Shown in pieces: positions 9,545 through 18,867 of a stretch of 34,361 bases of DNA. Every line of letters begins with the position of its first letter. Position 1 is the first letter of the stretch. A program made the position numbers and the translations under genes. Source of the DNA: Campylobacterales bacterium (lineage in GTDB: Bacteria; Campylobacterota; Campylobacteria; Campylobacterales; QNZT01); contig JALWPY010000199.1 in assembly GCA_026994915.1 (NCBI GenBank), positions 1 through 34,361 of the forward strand, read 5' to 3'. Below the pieces are notes generated by a model. That model saw only the letters and a list, made by a program, of their open reading frames with translations. It did not search any database and was not told the origin of the DNA.

Positions 9545-9987
9545 AACGCTTCCTTCTTCAAAAAATCCCGGACACATGTGTCGAGCATGGCAAAGACCTT
9601 TTCGAAGCCGATGAATCCTTCGAAAAAGTATGGGTCAGGTACGTCCGCACCGCCGTAACCACCGTAGTCACCCATGAGATAGACATTTTGGTAGCCGAGG
9701 CTTTCGAGATCTTTTTTGTTTTGGCTGTCCATCGCGATAATATGGGTGAAGGTGTCGGGATCGTGGCGGTGGAGTGTTCGAGCCCGCAGGCCGCTGATAT
9801 CGATGCCGTTTTGTGCTGCGATTTTGATCGCGTTTTCGCAGGGAGGTTCACCCACATGCCATTGCCCTGTGCCGGCGGAGTCTATGTGGAGTTCGAGTCC
9901 ATGTTCTCTGGCAATCTTGTTGGCGATACCGTCGGCCAGCGGTGAACGGCAGATATTTCCCAGGCAGACGAAGAGGATCGATTTCAT
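9535..9987 (-). CDS. Low-molecular-weight protein tyrosine phosphatase family protein
   Basis: P-loop VCLGNICRSP (CX5R) at N-terminus and DPYF near C-terminus. Confidence 0.93.
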   Translation of the reverse strand: MKSILFVCLGNICRSPLADGIANKIAREHGLELHIDSAGTGQWHVGEPPCENAIKIAAQNGIDISGLRARTLHRHDPDTFTHIIAMDSQNKKDLESLGYQNVYLMGDYGGYGGADVPDPYFFEGFIGFEKVFAMLDTCVRDFLKKEALWS

Positions 9988-10020
9988 AACTTCCCTTGTG
10001 CTTTTTTATTGGTACGGTGA

Positions 10021-10026
10021 TATAAT
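10021..10026 (+). promoter_or_regulatory. Sigma70-like -10 box (TATAAT) upstream of kinase-nspC operon
   Basis: Exact TATAAT 27 bp upstream of the ATG at 10053. Confidence 0.55.
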
Positions 10027-10052
10027 AGTAAAAAAAATTTAAAGAACTTGAT

Positions 10053-10886
10053 ATGAAAGAGAAAGTTTCAGCGCTGTTGGGTGAAGAGATTCAGACGTGT
10101 CGACTGATCACACAGAGCAGCTCCACCTCGGTCTACAACTGTGACAATCGCATCGTCGCCAAAGTCGCCACCGATCCCTGGCTGGTAGAGAGTGAAGAGC
10201 TGATGTACGAGTATCTCAGAGACAATTCGACACTGCCGATTCCCAAAATCTACAGACGCGAAAACGAAGTATTGCTGAGCGAATATATCCCCAACGATCA
10301 GCTTGGCAGGCTCGATGCGGAGCGTGATGCGGCGCTGCATCTGGCGAACCTGCACCGCATCAGCTGGGAGGAGGGATTTGGTTTTATAGAAGATACGGTG
10401 ATTGGCCCCTATCGCCAGAACAATACCCCCTATGATTCATGGATCGAGTTCTTCAGGCGGGAGCGGCTGCTGGACTTTGCAACCAAAGCGTTTGCAGAGG
10501 AGCAGCTGCCCGAAGAGACCTATCTGCGCCTGATCGCACTTTGTGAAGAGCTGGAGCGCTATCTGCGCGAACCGAAACACTCTTCACTGCTGCACGGGGA
10601 TGTCTGGAGCGGCAATGTGCTGATACACCGGGGGGAAGTGGCGGCCTTCATCGACCCCGCGATCTACTACGGCCATCATGAGATGGAGCTGGCGTTCATC
10701 ATGATGTTCAATACTTTTGGAGACCGTTTTTTCGAACACTACCACAAGCTCTATCCGATCGAAGAGGATTTTGTCGAAGTGCGGGCCGATATCTACAATC
10801 TCTACCCCTATCTGGTCCATCTGCGCGCATTTGGAGAGGGGTATCTTCCCTATATTGAGAAGACACTGGATAAGTATGGATATTGA
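10053..10886 (+). CDS. Fructosamine-3-kinase family (ketoamine kinase-like) protein
   Basis: LLHGDVWSGNVLI and FIDPAIYYGHHEMELAF match FN3K/APH-fold signatures. Confidence 0.88.
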   Translation: MKEKVSALLGEEIQTCRLITQSSSTSVYNCDNRIVAKVATDPWLVESEELMYEYLRDNSTLPIPKIYRRENEVLLSEYIPNDQLGRLDAERDAALHLANLHRISWEEGFGFIEDTVIGPYRQNNTPYDSWIEFFRRERLLDFATKAFAEEQLPEETYLRLIALCEELERYLREPKHSSLLHGDVWSGNVLIHRGEVAAFIDPAIYYGHHEMELAFIMMFNTFGDRFFEHYHKLYPIEEDFVEVRADIYNLYPYLVHLRAFGEGYLPYIEKTLDKYGY

Positions 10887-11994
10887 GCAGCTTTCTACAC
10901 CCTTCTATCTGATGGAAGAGGAGAAGCTGGAGCGAAACCTCCGCCTGCTGGATGAGGTGCAGCGCCACAGCGGGGCGAAGATCCTGCTGGCGCTCAAAGG
11001 GTTCGCTTTCAGCGGCGCGATGGAGATGGTGTCGGAGTATCTGCACGGCTGCTGCGCCAGCGGCCTGCATGAAGCACGCTACGCGGCCCAAAAGGTGGGG
11101 AAAGAGGTGCATACATACGCACCCGCTTTCAAAGAGGAGGAGATCGACGAGATCATCGGACTGAGTCACCATCTGGTATTCAACTCGTTCGCACAGTGGA
11201 GACGGTTTCGGGATCGGGCATTGGGACGTGTCTCATGCGGCTTGCGCATTAACCCCGAAGTCTCCGCCTCTCCCGCCGATCTCTACAACCCCTGCGCGCC
11301 CTACAGCCGGCTCGGCATCAGACGCGAGGCGTTCGAGCCCGATCAGCTGGAGGGGATCGAGGGGCTGCACTTTCATGCACTCTGCGAGCAGGATGCGGAT
11401 GCGCTGGAGAAGGTGCTGGAGGGTGTCGAAGCGAAGTTCGGTGCCTTTCTGCCTCGGATGAAATGGGTCAACTTCGGAGGAGGGCATCACATTACCCGCG
11501 AAGGGTATGACGTGGAGAAGCTGATACGACTGATAAAGAGTTTTCGCGAAAAGTACGGTGTTGAAGTCTATCTGGAGCCGGGTGAGGCGGTCGGGTGGCA
11601 GACGGGGGTGCTGGTGGCCTCGGTGCTTGACATCGTCCACAACGGTATCGATATCGCCATCCTCGACACCTCTGCCGAAGCGCACATGCCCGACACGATT
11701 ATTATGCCCTACCGTGCCGAAGTGCGGGGAGCGGGAGCGGCGGGAGAGAAGGCGTACACCTTCCGACTGGCGGGAAATACATGTCTGGCGGGAGATGTGA
11801 TGGGAGACTACTCCTTCGACCGACCGCTCAGGATCGGCGACAGAATCGTCTTCGAAGATCAGATCCACTATACGATCGTCAAGAACACCACCTTCAACGG
11901 TATCAAACTCCCCGATCTGGCGATACTGCGGAAAAACGGCAGTGTCGAGATTGTCAGGAGATTCGGTTACGAAGCGTTCGAGAGCCGAAATTAG
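10876..11994 (+). CDS. nspC: Carboxynorspermidine decarboxylase
   Basis: MDIEQLSTPFYLMEEEKLERNLRLLDEVQ..., PLP-dependent fold III decarboxylase features (ILLALKGFAF, WVNFGGGHHITR, YLEPGEAVGW). Start is ATG 10876; the ORF track frame opens earlier. Confidence 0.92.
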   Translation: MDIEQLSTPFYLMEEEKLERNLRLLDEVQRHSGAKILLALKGFAFSGAMEMVSEYLHGCCASGLHEARYAAQKVGKEVHTYAPAFKEEEIDEIIGLSHHLVFNSFAQWRRFRDRALGRVSCGLRINPEVSASPADLYNPCAPYSRLGIRREAFEPDQLEGIEGLHFHALCEQDADALEKVLEGVEAKFGAFLPRMKWVNFGGGHHITREGYDVEKLIRLIKSFREKYGVEVYLEPGEAVGWQTGVLVASVLDIVHNGIDIAILDTSAEAHMPDTIIMPYRAEVRGAGAAGEKAYTFRLAGNTCLAGDVMGDYSFDRPLRIGDRIVFEDQIHYTIVKNTTFNGIKLPDLAILRKNGSVEIVRRFGYEAFESRN

Positions 11995-12006
11995 TCTTTA
12001 ACGCGT

Positions 12007-12411
12007 CTACTTTTGACCCCGTACACAGCGTACATGATACTCACGGCTTCTGGGATAGGACTCTATCTCCCCGTAACTGAAAGAGACGACCCAGGCGTTT
12101 CTGGGGTTGGCGGCATCGGTTGTGTCGCTCCAGAAGCGCTCTTCGAGACGCATGTCAAATCCTTTTTTGAGTGCGGGGCGGTAGGTCTTCAGGTCGATGA
12201 TTGTCGCAAGTTCCCTGATCGTGGGGAGACGCCAGTCGCTGAAGCCATCGAGTGTAAGGTCCCGGCAATATTTCTGCGCTTCGAGATAATCCAGTTCCGT
12301 GGGTATCTGTGGATTGTCCTGCCAGATCAGACCTGTCTTTTCATCGATCTTGGAAGTGCCGGCATAGAGCAGGGAAGTCAGAGTGATCAGTGTCAGTAGT
12401 AAACGTCTCAT
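12007..12411 (-). CDS. DUF1566-type (Lcl C-terminal-like) exported protein
   Basis: Signal peptide; DEKTGLIWQDN...DGFSDWRLPTIRELATIID...VRCVRG. Confidence 0.85.
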   Translation of the reverse strand: MRRLLLTLITLTSLLYAGTSKIDEKTGLIWQDNPQIPTELDYLEAQKYCRDLTLDGFSDWRLPTIRELATIIDLKTYRPALKKGFDMRLEERFWSDTTDAANPRNAWVVSFSYGEIESYPRSREYHVRCVRGQK

Positions 12412-12863
12412 TTTGTCTCCTTTTTGACTGCGGGCATATCTTTGACACAGCGAACGGCATGATTGGTGGTTTTGTAACTATAGTAAGTTTCACCGGTCTG
12501 GAAATTGATCGTCCACGCGCGCGATCTGTTGGCTGCAAATGGAGTCGATGTCCAGTAGGTGCCGTCATTCAGAAAGACGAAATGTTCGTCGATGGGCGGG
12601 ACGCGGGCGTAGTCCGTGATGGAAAAAAGCTCACGAAATGTTGGCAGGCGCCAGTTTGTCAGACCACCAAGATCGAGCTTTTTACAAAATGTGACGGCGT
12701 CGTCGAAATCTTCGGAACTCTTTTGAGAGGAGAAGTCGTCCTGCCAGTAGAGGTGACGGGTTTTGTCTATGACCACTGTCGTGTTTCTCTTTTCAAAGTC
12801 AGTATCTGTCGCCGAGAGCGTCGACAGAGCTGCTATGAAAACAAGGAGTAGATATTTCTGCAT
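12408..12863 (-). CDS. DUF1566-type exported protein (tandem paralogue)
   Basis: Signal peptide; DKTRHLYWQDD...GLTNWRLPTFRELFSITD...AVRCVKD. 4 bp overlap with the next gene. Confidence 0.85.
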   Translation of the reverse strand: MQKYLLLVFIAALSTLSATDTDFEKRNTTVVIDKTRHLYWQDDFSSQKSSEDFDDAVTFCKKLDLGGLTNWRLPTFRELFSITDYARVPPIDEHFVFLNDGTYWTSTPFAANRSRAWTINFQTGETYYSYKTTNHAVRCVKDMPAVKKETK

Positions 12864-12893
12864 GTGAACCTCTTTGTCTGTTTATTAATTTTT

Positions 12894-12899
12894 ATTATA
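12894..12899 (-). promoter_or_regulatory. Sigma70-like -10 box (TATAAT on minus) upstream of DUF1566 pair
   Basis: Plus-strand ATTATA about 30 bp upstream of the start at 12863. Confidence 0.45.
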
Positions 12900-12922
12900 A
12901 CACAAAAAGGTTCAAGATGCAT

Positions 12923-14512
12923 TTACATTTTATATTTCGCTTCGATACCCATGAGTCTGAGGCCTGTACGGATCGTCACGGCCACCATGGCTGAGAGCTT
13001 GAGATACTTCTCTTCGTTGGCAGTGCCGACAATCTTGTGCTTGTTATAGAACTGATGGTAAAGGGCCGCCAGTGATTTGAGATAATCGGTCAGTTTTTGA
13101 AGTTGTCTCGACTCGAACGCATCTTCAAGCACTTCCGGAAGAAGCAGGGCACTGAAGAGAAGATTCTGTGCATCTTCACCGAGATCTTCGAGTTTCGTTC
13201 GTACCAACTGGTGGGGGTCTTTGCCCGCCTTTTCAAAGACCTGATTGATACGCGCATGCGCATACTGGATATAGTAGATGGGGTTGGAGCTGTCTTCTGT
13301 TTTGAGCTGGTCAACGTCGAACTCCAGGTGGGTATCACTCTTCTTGGTCAGGAAGATAAACCTGAGTGCTTCGGCACCGACCTCTTTGATTACATCGCTC
13401 ATCAGGATGAAATTGCCCGCACGTTTGCTCATCTTGTAGGGTTCACCGCCCTTGAGCAGTGCGACCATTTGTGAAAGTATCACTTCCAGCTTGCTGCTGT
13501 CGTAGCCGAGAAATTCGATAGCGGCTTTGACACGGGCGATGTAACCATGATGGTCGGCTCCCCAGATATTGATATAGTGGTCATAGCCGCGTTCAAATTT
13601 TTGATTGTGGTAGATGATATCTCCGGCCAGATAGGTGGGACGCCCATCCTCTCTGACGATGACACGATCTTTTTCGTCTCCCTTGAGAGAGGAGTGGAGC
13701 CAGACTTTGCCATCTTTCTCATAGACAGCATCGGGATACTGCTTTAGTTTTGCAAAGGTTTCGTCCCACTTTTCAAAGAGTGCCTTTTCACTGACAAATG
13801 TGTCGAAGGTGATGTTTGCCTCAGCGAGATTTTCACGGATGAGGTCGAGCATCTTTTGTGTGCCCCATTCACTCAGTTTCGGAATATTTGTCGTCTCTTT
13901 GAAGATCTCTGCGCCAAACGCCTCTTTCGCTTCTGCTGCAAGGTCGTAGATATAGTCACCCCGGTAAAATTCGTCGGGCCAGATCACTTCCAGATCGGTG
14001 TACTTGTCCCGGCCTGCCAGATAGATCGAAAGTCCCAGCAGCTGGATCTGATTGCCCGCGTCGTTGACATAGTACTCCGCAGTAATCTCATATCCCAGAT
14101 GTCTGCCAATTTTGCATAGGGTATCACCAAAGACGGCGCCCCGTGCATGTCCGATATGCAACGGTCCGGTGGGATTTGCACTGACATATTCGAGCAGGAT
14201 CGTGCCGCTTTTGTTCCCCTTGCCAAATGCCGCTTCGTTCAGGATCGCCTCTGTCGCTTTCTGGTCGAGAAAGGTGTCACTCAGTTTGAAGTTGAGATAC
14301 CCCTTGAGGGCTTCCACTTTGGTGAAAATATCCTCTTCTGCAAACTTTTGGGCGAGCTCTTCGGCGATGATTATCGGGGATTTTCGGTATGTCTTGGCCA
14401 GTCCAAATGCTGCAGGTGTGGCGTAGTGACCAAATGAGGCGTCTTTGGGTTTTTCGAGGGCAAAATCACCCTCGAGATGTTTCTGTAAGGTATTTAAAAC
14501 ACTTTTTTTCAA
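12923..14512 (-). CDS. argS: Arginyl-tRNA synthetase
   Basis: Class I signature region ANPTGPLHIGHARGAVFGD; KMSKRAGN; C-terminal DALR-like region. Confidence 0.97.
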   Translation of the reverse strand: MKKSVLNTLQKHLEGDFALEKPKDASFGHYATPAAFGLAKTYRKSPIIIAEELAQKFAEEDIFTKVEALKGYLNFKLSDTFLDQKATEAILNEAAFGKGNKSGTILLEYVSANPTGPLHIGHARGAVFGDTLCKIGRHLGYEITAEYYVNDAGNQIQLLGLSIYLAGRDKYTDLEVIWPDEFYRGDYIYDLAAEAKEAFGAEIFKETTNIPKLSEWGTQKMLDLIRENLAEANITFDTFVSEKALFEKWDETFAKLKQYPDAVYEKDGKVWLHSSLKGDEKDRVIVREDGRPTYLAGDIIYHNQKFERGYDHYINIWGADHHGYIARVKAAIEFLGYDSSKLEVILSQMVALLKGGEPYKMSKRAGNFILMSDVIKEVGAEALRFIFLTKKSDTHLEFDVDQLKTEDSSNPIYYIQYAHARINQVFEKAGKDPHQLVRTKLEDLGEDAQNLLFSALLLPEVLEDAFESRQLQKLTDYLKSLAALYHQFYNKHKIVGTANEEKYLKLSAMVAVTIRTGLRLMGIEAKYKM

Positions 14513-14526
14513 GCAGGAGAGTCCTC

Positions 14527-14757
14527 TTACGCTTTGGTAGAAGTTTCTGTTTTTTGTTCGCTTGCAGCGACTTCTTTCTCTTCGATTTTGTCGGTTTTGG
14601 TCTGAGCGACCTCTTCTTCATCCTCTTTGACCGCTTTTTTGAAGTTTTTGATACCGTTTCCGAGACCTTTGGCCAGTTCAGGTATTTTTTTACCGCCAAA
14701 AAGCAAAAGTACGATTCCGGCGATTACCAGAAGTTCCATTCCACTAGGCATTCCCAT
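14527..14757 (-). CDS. tatA: Sec-independent protein translocase TatA
   Basis: [37 protein letters not shown]. Confidence 0.95.
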   Translation of the reverse strand: MGMPSGMELLVIAGIVLLLFGGKKIPELAKGLGNGIKNFKKAVKEDEEEVAQTKTDKIEEKEVAASEQKTETSTKA

Positions 14758-14816
14758 ATTGATTCCTTATTGTTGAGTAGTATAGACACTTATATGCATG
14801 TGTTAACGCAGAGGAC

Positions 14817-14822
14817 ATTATA
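14817..14822 (-). promoter_or_regulatory. Sigma70-like -10 box (TATAAT on minus) between gmk and tatA
   Basis: Plus-strand ATTATA; minus reads GATATAATGTCC, about 60 bp upstream of tatA. Confidence 0.45.
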
Positions 14823-14842
14823 TCACATCTTGTTAAAGGGAA

Positions 14843-14856
14843 CCTCTAAAAAGAGG
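14843..14856 (-). terminator. Short hairpin directly after gmk stop
   Basis: CCTCT-AAAA-AGAGG (5 bp stem) adjacent to the gmk stop. Weak. Confidence 0.3.
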
Positions 14857-15459
14857 CTACCATTTCCGGATGAAGGATGAGATTTCAGATTGTGACGGTT
14901 TCAGCCAGGCGACATGGACCAGTGCGCGAAACTGCTCAAGAGCGATCTCGAAATCATCGTTGATGAGAAGATACTCATACTCATCCATGCGTGCCATTTC
15001 GATTCTGGCATTGTGCAGCCGGGTTTCGATGACGTCGGCGCTGTCCGTGCCACGATGTTCGAGTCTGCGTCTGAGCTCTTCCTGCGAGGGTGTCGTCAGA
15101 AAGATGGAGGTGAGGATACGCGGAAATTTCTCTTTGACGATAGCATGCCCCTGCACATCGATGTCGAGAAGGACGAGTTTGTTTTCATCGATCGCTTTGT
15201 AGATGGGTTTGAGTGAAGTACCGTAGTAATTTCCGTGGACTTCGGCCCACTCCAGAAACGCTCCCTCTTCGATCTCTTTTTCGAACTGCTCTCTGGAGAT
15301 ATAGTGGTAGTTGACACCCTCTTTTTCTCCCTCGCGAATCTCTCTGGTGGTGGTGGAGATCGAAAAGTAGATATTCTTCTCGGTTTTGAGGATTTCGTTG
15401 ATGAGTGAACTTTTGCCACATCCGCTGGGGCCTGAGATGACGACGATTTTACCGCTCAT
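14857..15459 (-). CDS. gmk: Guanylate kinase
   Basis: P-loop SGPSGCGKSSL; STTTREIREGEKEGVNYHY; LLDIDVQG. Confidence 0.97.
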   Translation of the reverse strand: MSGKIVVISGPSGCGKSSLINEILKTEKNIYFSISTTTREIREGEKEGVNYHYISREQFEKEIEEGAFLEWAEVHGNYYGTSLKPIYKAIDENKLVLLDIDVQGHAIVKEKFPRILTSIFLTTPSQEELRRRLEHRGTDSADVIETRLHNARIEMARMDEYEYLLINDDFEIALEQFRALVHVAWLKPSQSEISSFIRKW

Positions 15460-15462
15460 AAA

Positions 15463-16758
15463 TCAGGTATCTCTCTTTTTGAAGTCCAGTTTGATCGTCA
15501 CTTCCATGTTTTGAAGCGCTTCCTGGATCATCTCCGGTGTGATCGCTTTGGCAACGGCATCCCGGATCCATTGTTCGACATCGTTGGACTCGACCATCGT
15601 CTCGGTGCCTTCATGAGCGATCTCCTCATGGAGAATCTCTTCCTGCACGATCTCCTCTTCTACGGCAGAGGCCACTGCATTGCCGGCTATGCCTGTCGCA
15701 GCTGCAGCCGCAGCCGTGGCGGAGGTGTCGACGAGGCTATGCTCTTCTGTATCCGGAAGTTCAGCTTCGGGATGCAGCGCTTTGAGAACCTCCTCTTCGT
15801 TGAGTGTGTCGAACTCCTGTGCAAGGGCATCAACCGTGAGCTCTTCTTCGATATAGTCATGCTCCTGCTCGATATCTTCGCTCCCTTCCAGGTTATCGAG
15901 AGGGTTGAGTTCCTCTTCTTCCTCTACAGTCGCTGTCTCATTCTCTTCAGCAACTGCCGGCACCTCTTCGTGTGTCGCTTCGAGCTCTTTTTCATAGAGG
16001 GAGAGAGGCTCTTTCGGCTCCTCGACAAATTTTTCAGCAACACCGGTGGACATGACTGTGCTAGAATCGAGAGAAAGGTCGACATCTTCCAGCTCTTCGT
16101 CAAGCGCATCCAGCTCCCTGAGCGCATCTTCCGTTTTATCTAGATCTTTGAGACCGCTCTCTTCGACTTCCGGGGCAGGCGCCGGTTCATTTTGGGCAGG
16201 AGCACCGGCTTCCAGATCGTTCAGATCGAGCTCTTCCAAATCTCCAAGCTCATCGAGAGTAGCGAGTTCGTCGAGATCCTGCAGCTCTTCGCCTCCTTCG
16301 GCGAGGAGGGCATCGATGTCGAGATCCTCTTTCGTTTCAGTCTGTGCAGGCTCTTCGAGCGTCATGGAGAGGGTGCCTTCATCCAGATCGACCTCTTCGG
16401 AAAGCACTTGCTGCTCTTCCGGTACGGTTTCTGGAGCACTGGATGCACCGGCATTCTCTTCGATAAGTGTCACGAAGTCGGAAGGGAGAAAAGGTTTGTC
16501 GAGATGGAGATCGAACTCGGGCGGTACCTCTTCGTGTTTGACACCGATATAGCCGATTTTGTTGAAGGTGATTCTGCTTCTGAGTTCATCGACGATTTCA
16601 GGAGTGTATTTGTCACTGTCTATCAGGACGATATCGTAGTGGTCACGTGATGGTTCGGGGGCTGATTTCTCTTCGAGCATATAGCCGTGTTTTTGTGCGC
16701 TTAATTGTAACAGTCGGGAGACGATTTTGTTGTCGTTAACGAGAAAAATAGATGCCAT
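15463..16758 (-). CDS. Highly acidic (poly-E-rich-type) protein with receiver-like N-terminus
   Basis: N-terminal ~100 aa resembles a degenerate response-regulator receiver (IFLVNDNKIVSRLLQLSAQKHGY, DIVLIDSD, LDKPFLPSDF), followed by ~270 aa rich in E/D and a conserved-looking C-terminus. Position next to gmk matches the acidic/poly-E protein of other Campylobacterota. Confidence 0.82.
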   Translation of the reverse strand: MASIFLVNDNKIVSRLLQLSAQKHGYMLEEKSAPEPSRDHYDIVLIDSDKYTPEIVDELRSRITFNKIGYIGVKHEEVPPEFDLHLDKPFLPSDFVTLIEENAGASSAPETVPEEQQVLSEEVDLDEGTLSMTLEEPAQTETKEDLDIDALLAEGGEELQDLDELATLDELGDLEELDLNDLEAGAPAQNEPAPAPEVEESGLKDLDKTEDALRELDALDEELEDVDLSLDSSTVMSTGVAEKFVEEPKEPLSLYEKELEATHEEVPAVAEENETATVEEEEELNPLDNLEGSEDIEQEHDYIEEELTVDALAQEFDTLNEEEVLKALHPEAELPDTEEHSLVDTSATAAAAAATGIAGNAVASAVEEEIVQEEILHEEIAHEGTETMVESNDVEQWIRDAVAKAITPEMIQEALQNMEVTIKLDFKKRDT

Positions 16759-16795
16759 ACATAGCTCCGGTCTTTTGTTATGTTATGATGTCAGG

Positions 16796-17353
16796 ATGGT
16801 AATGTCTGGTCGTACAATACATATCTTTCTGGCAGTGCTGCTGGCACTGACACTGACGAGAGTTCCTGCAAGAGCCGGCGAACTTTTTTTGTTGCCTGAG
16901 CAAAGCGATGAAGCACTCTCTGCTCTTCTGAAAAGCATAGATCATTCCAAAAACTCTATCAAAATTACTATTTATAATTTTACCCATAAAAAGATAGCAA
17001 AGAGATTAAAAGCGGCTGCCAGACGGGGTGTGAAGATTGAAATCATCTTCGATGCCAAAAGTGCCCGTACAGATAAGCGTCGCAGCATGCTCTACTATCT
17101 GGCCAAATACAAAAATATTTCGGTCAGTAAGCTGCATGGGCGCTATATCAGAAAACAGAAGCGTTACGGGATTATGCATATGAAAGGTGCAGTATTCGAT
17201 CACCGTAGGATTCTCTTTGGATCTGCCAACTGGACCTATTCGGCCTTTGGAAAAAATTATGAGATGCTCTATATCGCAGACGACTATGCGCTGGCCAAAA
17301 AATTTGAAAAGGCATTTGCACGCTACCGCATGCATAGTACGCCGTTTCATTAG
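16796..17353 (+). CDS. Phospholipase D-family (NucT-like) exported endonuclease
   Basis: Signal peptide-like N-terminus; single HKD motif HMKGAVFDHRRILFGSANWTYSAF. Start could be ATG 16796 or 16802. Confidence 0.87.
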   Translation: MVMSGRTIHIFLAVLLALTLTRVPARAGELFLLPEQSDEALSALLKSIDHSKNSIKITIYNFTHKKIAKRLKAAARRGVKIEIIFDAKSARTDKRRSMLYYLAKYKNISVSKLHGRYIRKQKRYGIMHMKGAVFDHRRILFGSANWTYSAFGKNYEMLYIADDYALAKKFEKAFARYRMHSTPFH

Positions 17354-18117
17354 TAGAAGAGGTGTTTGAGGTACTCGAAAGCTCTGAGGAAATCCTGTTT
17401 GAAGAGTCCCATCATCGCAGAAAGCACAGAGATCATCACCATGATCGAGAGGAAGATCTTGATTGGAAAGCCGACGACGAGCAGGTTGAACTGAGGCATC
17501 GTCTTCATCAGCATACCGAAGATGACATCGGAGAGGATCGAAAGAGCGATGAAGGGAAAAGCGATGATCAATCCCATCATGAACATATGTGTGACAGCTT
17601 TGTTCAGATAGCTCCAGATCTGAGGATCCGGATAGAAGGCACCCAGCTCGATGTGTGTGATACTTTGGCTCAGAAAAAGGAGCATCAGGTGGTGTCCGTT
17701 AAACGCCAGCAGTACCAAAACGGCGATAAGTGTGAGAATCTGTCCGATGATCGGTGTATTGGTGCCGGTGAGGGGATCCATGACTGATGCCATCGAAAAG
17801 CCCATGATCATCGAGATCTGGCTTCCGGCCAGTCCGAGTGCGGCAAAGACGAAGTTGAGGATCATCGCGGCGATGAAACCGAGCATAAACTCAGCGACGA
17901 CCAGCAGTACCAGATGGATGGGGGCCTCTGGAATATGGGCGATATGCGCGACCGGAAAAAAGAGGATCGTCATATAAAAGGCGAGTGCGGTTTTGACGGG
18001 GACCGGGATGGCCATGTGTGAAAAGAAAGGGAAGAAAGCGATCACCCCGCTGACACGGGAAAAGAGCAGAAAAAATATAATGGCGTTATGTTCCGTCAAA
18101 AGATTGGCTAACTGCAC
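17350..18117 (-). CDS. fliR: Flagellar biosynthesis protein FliR
   Basis: Multi-TM; VAEFMLGFIAAMILNFVFAALGLAGSQISMIMGFSMASVMDP. Start placed at GTG 18117 preceded by GAAGGAGCGAC; the ORF track starts at 18186 inside the upstream gene. Confidence 0.93.
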   Translation of the reverse strand: MQLANLLTEHNAIIFFLLFSRVSGVIAFFPFFSHMAIPVPVKTALAFYMTILFFPVAHIAHIPEAPIHLVLLVVAEFMLGFIAAMILNFVFAALGLAGSQISMIMGFSMASVMDPLTGTNTPIIGQILTLIAVLVLLAFNGHHLMLLFLSQSITHIELGAFYPDPQIWSYLNKAVTHMFMMGLIIAFPFIALSILSDVIFGMLMKTMPQFNLLVVGFPIKIFLSIMVMISVLSAMMGLFKQDFLRAFEYLKHLFY

Positions 18118-18131
18118 GTCGCTCCTTCGTT

Positions 18132-18827
18132 TCAGAGAATCACTGGAATGAGTCTTCTCTCTTTGAGCCGGTAGACTGTGGTACACCTGGCCGCAATCTT
18201 TTCATCATGTGTGACGATGAAGAGGCCACCGTTTATTTTATGGATGTAGTCTAGCATAACATCGATTACTTCATAGGCCGTTTCACGGTCGAGATTTCCT
18301 GTGGGCTCGTCGGCGAAGATCAGACTCGGTTTTTTGACAAGTACGCGGGCGATCGAGACGCGCTGTTGCTGTCCACCCGAAAGCAGGGCGATATTTTTGT
18401 GCATGGTATCTTCGATTTTGAGCTTTTTGAGCAGATCGGGGTCGATCTTCTTTTCGGAGATGAGTGAAGAGATCTCCAGGTTCTCCTGTGTCGTGAACCC
18501 TTTGAAAAGATAGTGCGACTGGAAGATAATACCGATATCTTTGCGCCGGATCTCCAGAAGTTTTTTGTCGGGAAGGGCGTACATATCTTGCCCTTGATAG
18601 ATCACCTTACCGCTGTCGGGTTTCAGGAGGGTCGAGAGGATATGCAACAGTGTCGATTTACCGCTGCCGCTGATACCGAGGATAGCGATCGATTCACCGG
18701 GGCGGATCGCGATATCGATATTTTCAAACAGGGGATAGTCGTAGGCGTGTCCCAGACCTTTGGCTTCGATGAGCGGTTTTTGGGAAGAAGAGGGTACAGA
18801 GAAGGTACCCGAATGACTCTCTTGCAT
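18132..18827 (-). CDS. ABC transporter ATP-binding protein (LolD-like)
   Basis: Walker [25 protein letters not shown] signature, Walker [13 protein letters not shown]. Confidence 0.93.
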   Translation of the reverse strand: MQESHSGTFSVPSSSQKPLIEAKGLGHAYDYPLFENIDIAIRPGESIAILGISGSGKSTLLHILSTLLKPDSGKVIYQGQDMYALPDKKLLEIRRKDIGIIFQSHYLFKGFTTQENLEISSLISEKKIDPDLLKKLKIEDTMHKNIALLSGGQQQRVSIARVLVKKPSLIFADEPTGNLDRETAYEVIDVMLDYIHKINGGLFIVTHDEKIAARCTTVYRLKERRLIPVIL

Positions 18828-18867
18828 GGTTCAGATACCTCCTCTGTAAAATAATAGCGAGACTGGA

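Noticed and set aside
15463-16758. Acidic repeats in the poly-E-type protein as a DNA tandem repeat
   Set aside because: Amino-acid composition is repetitive but no regular DNA period is visible; better explained as a disordered acidic spacer.
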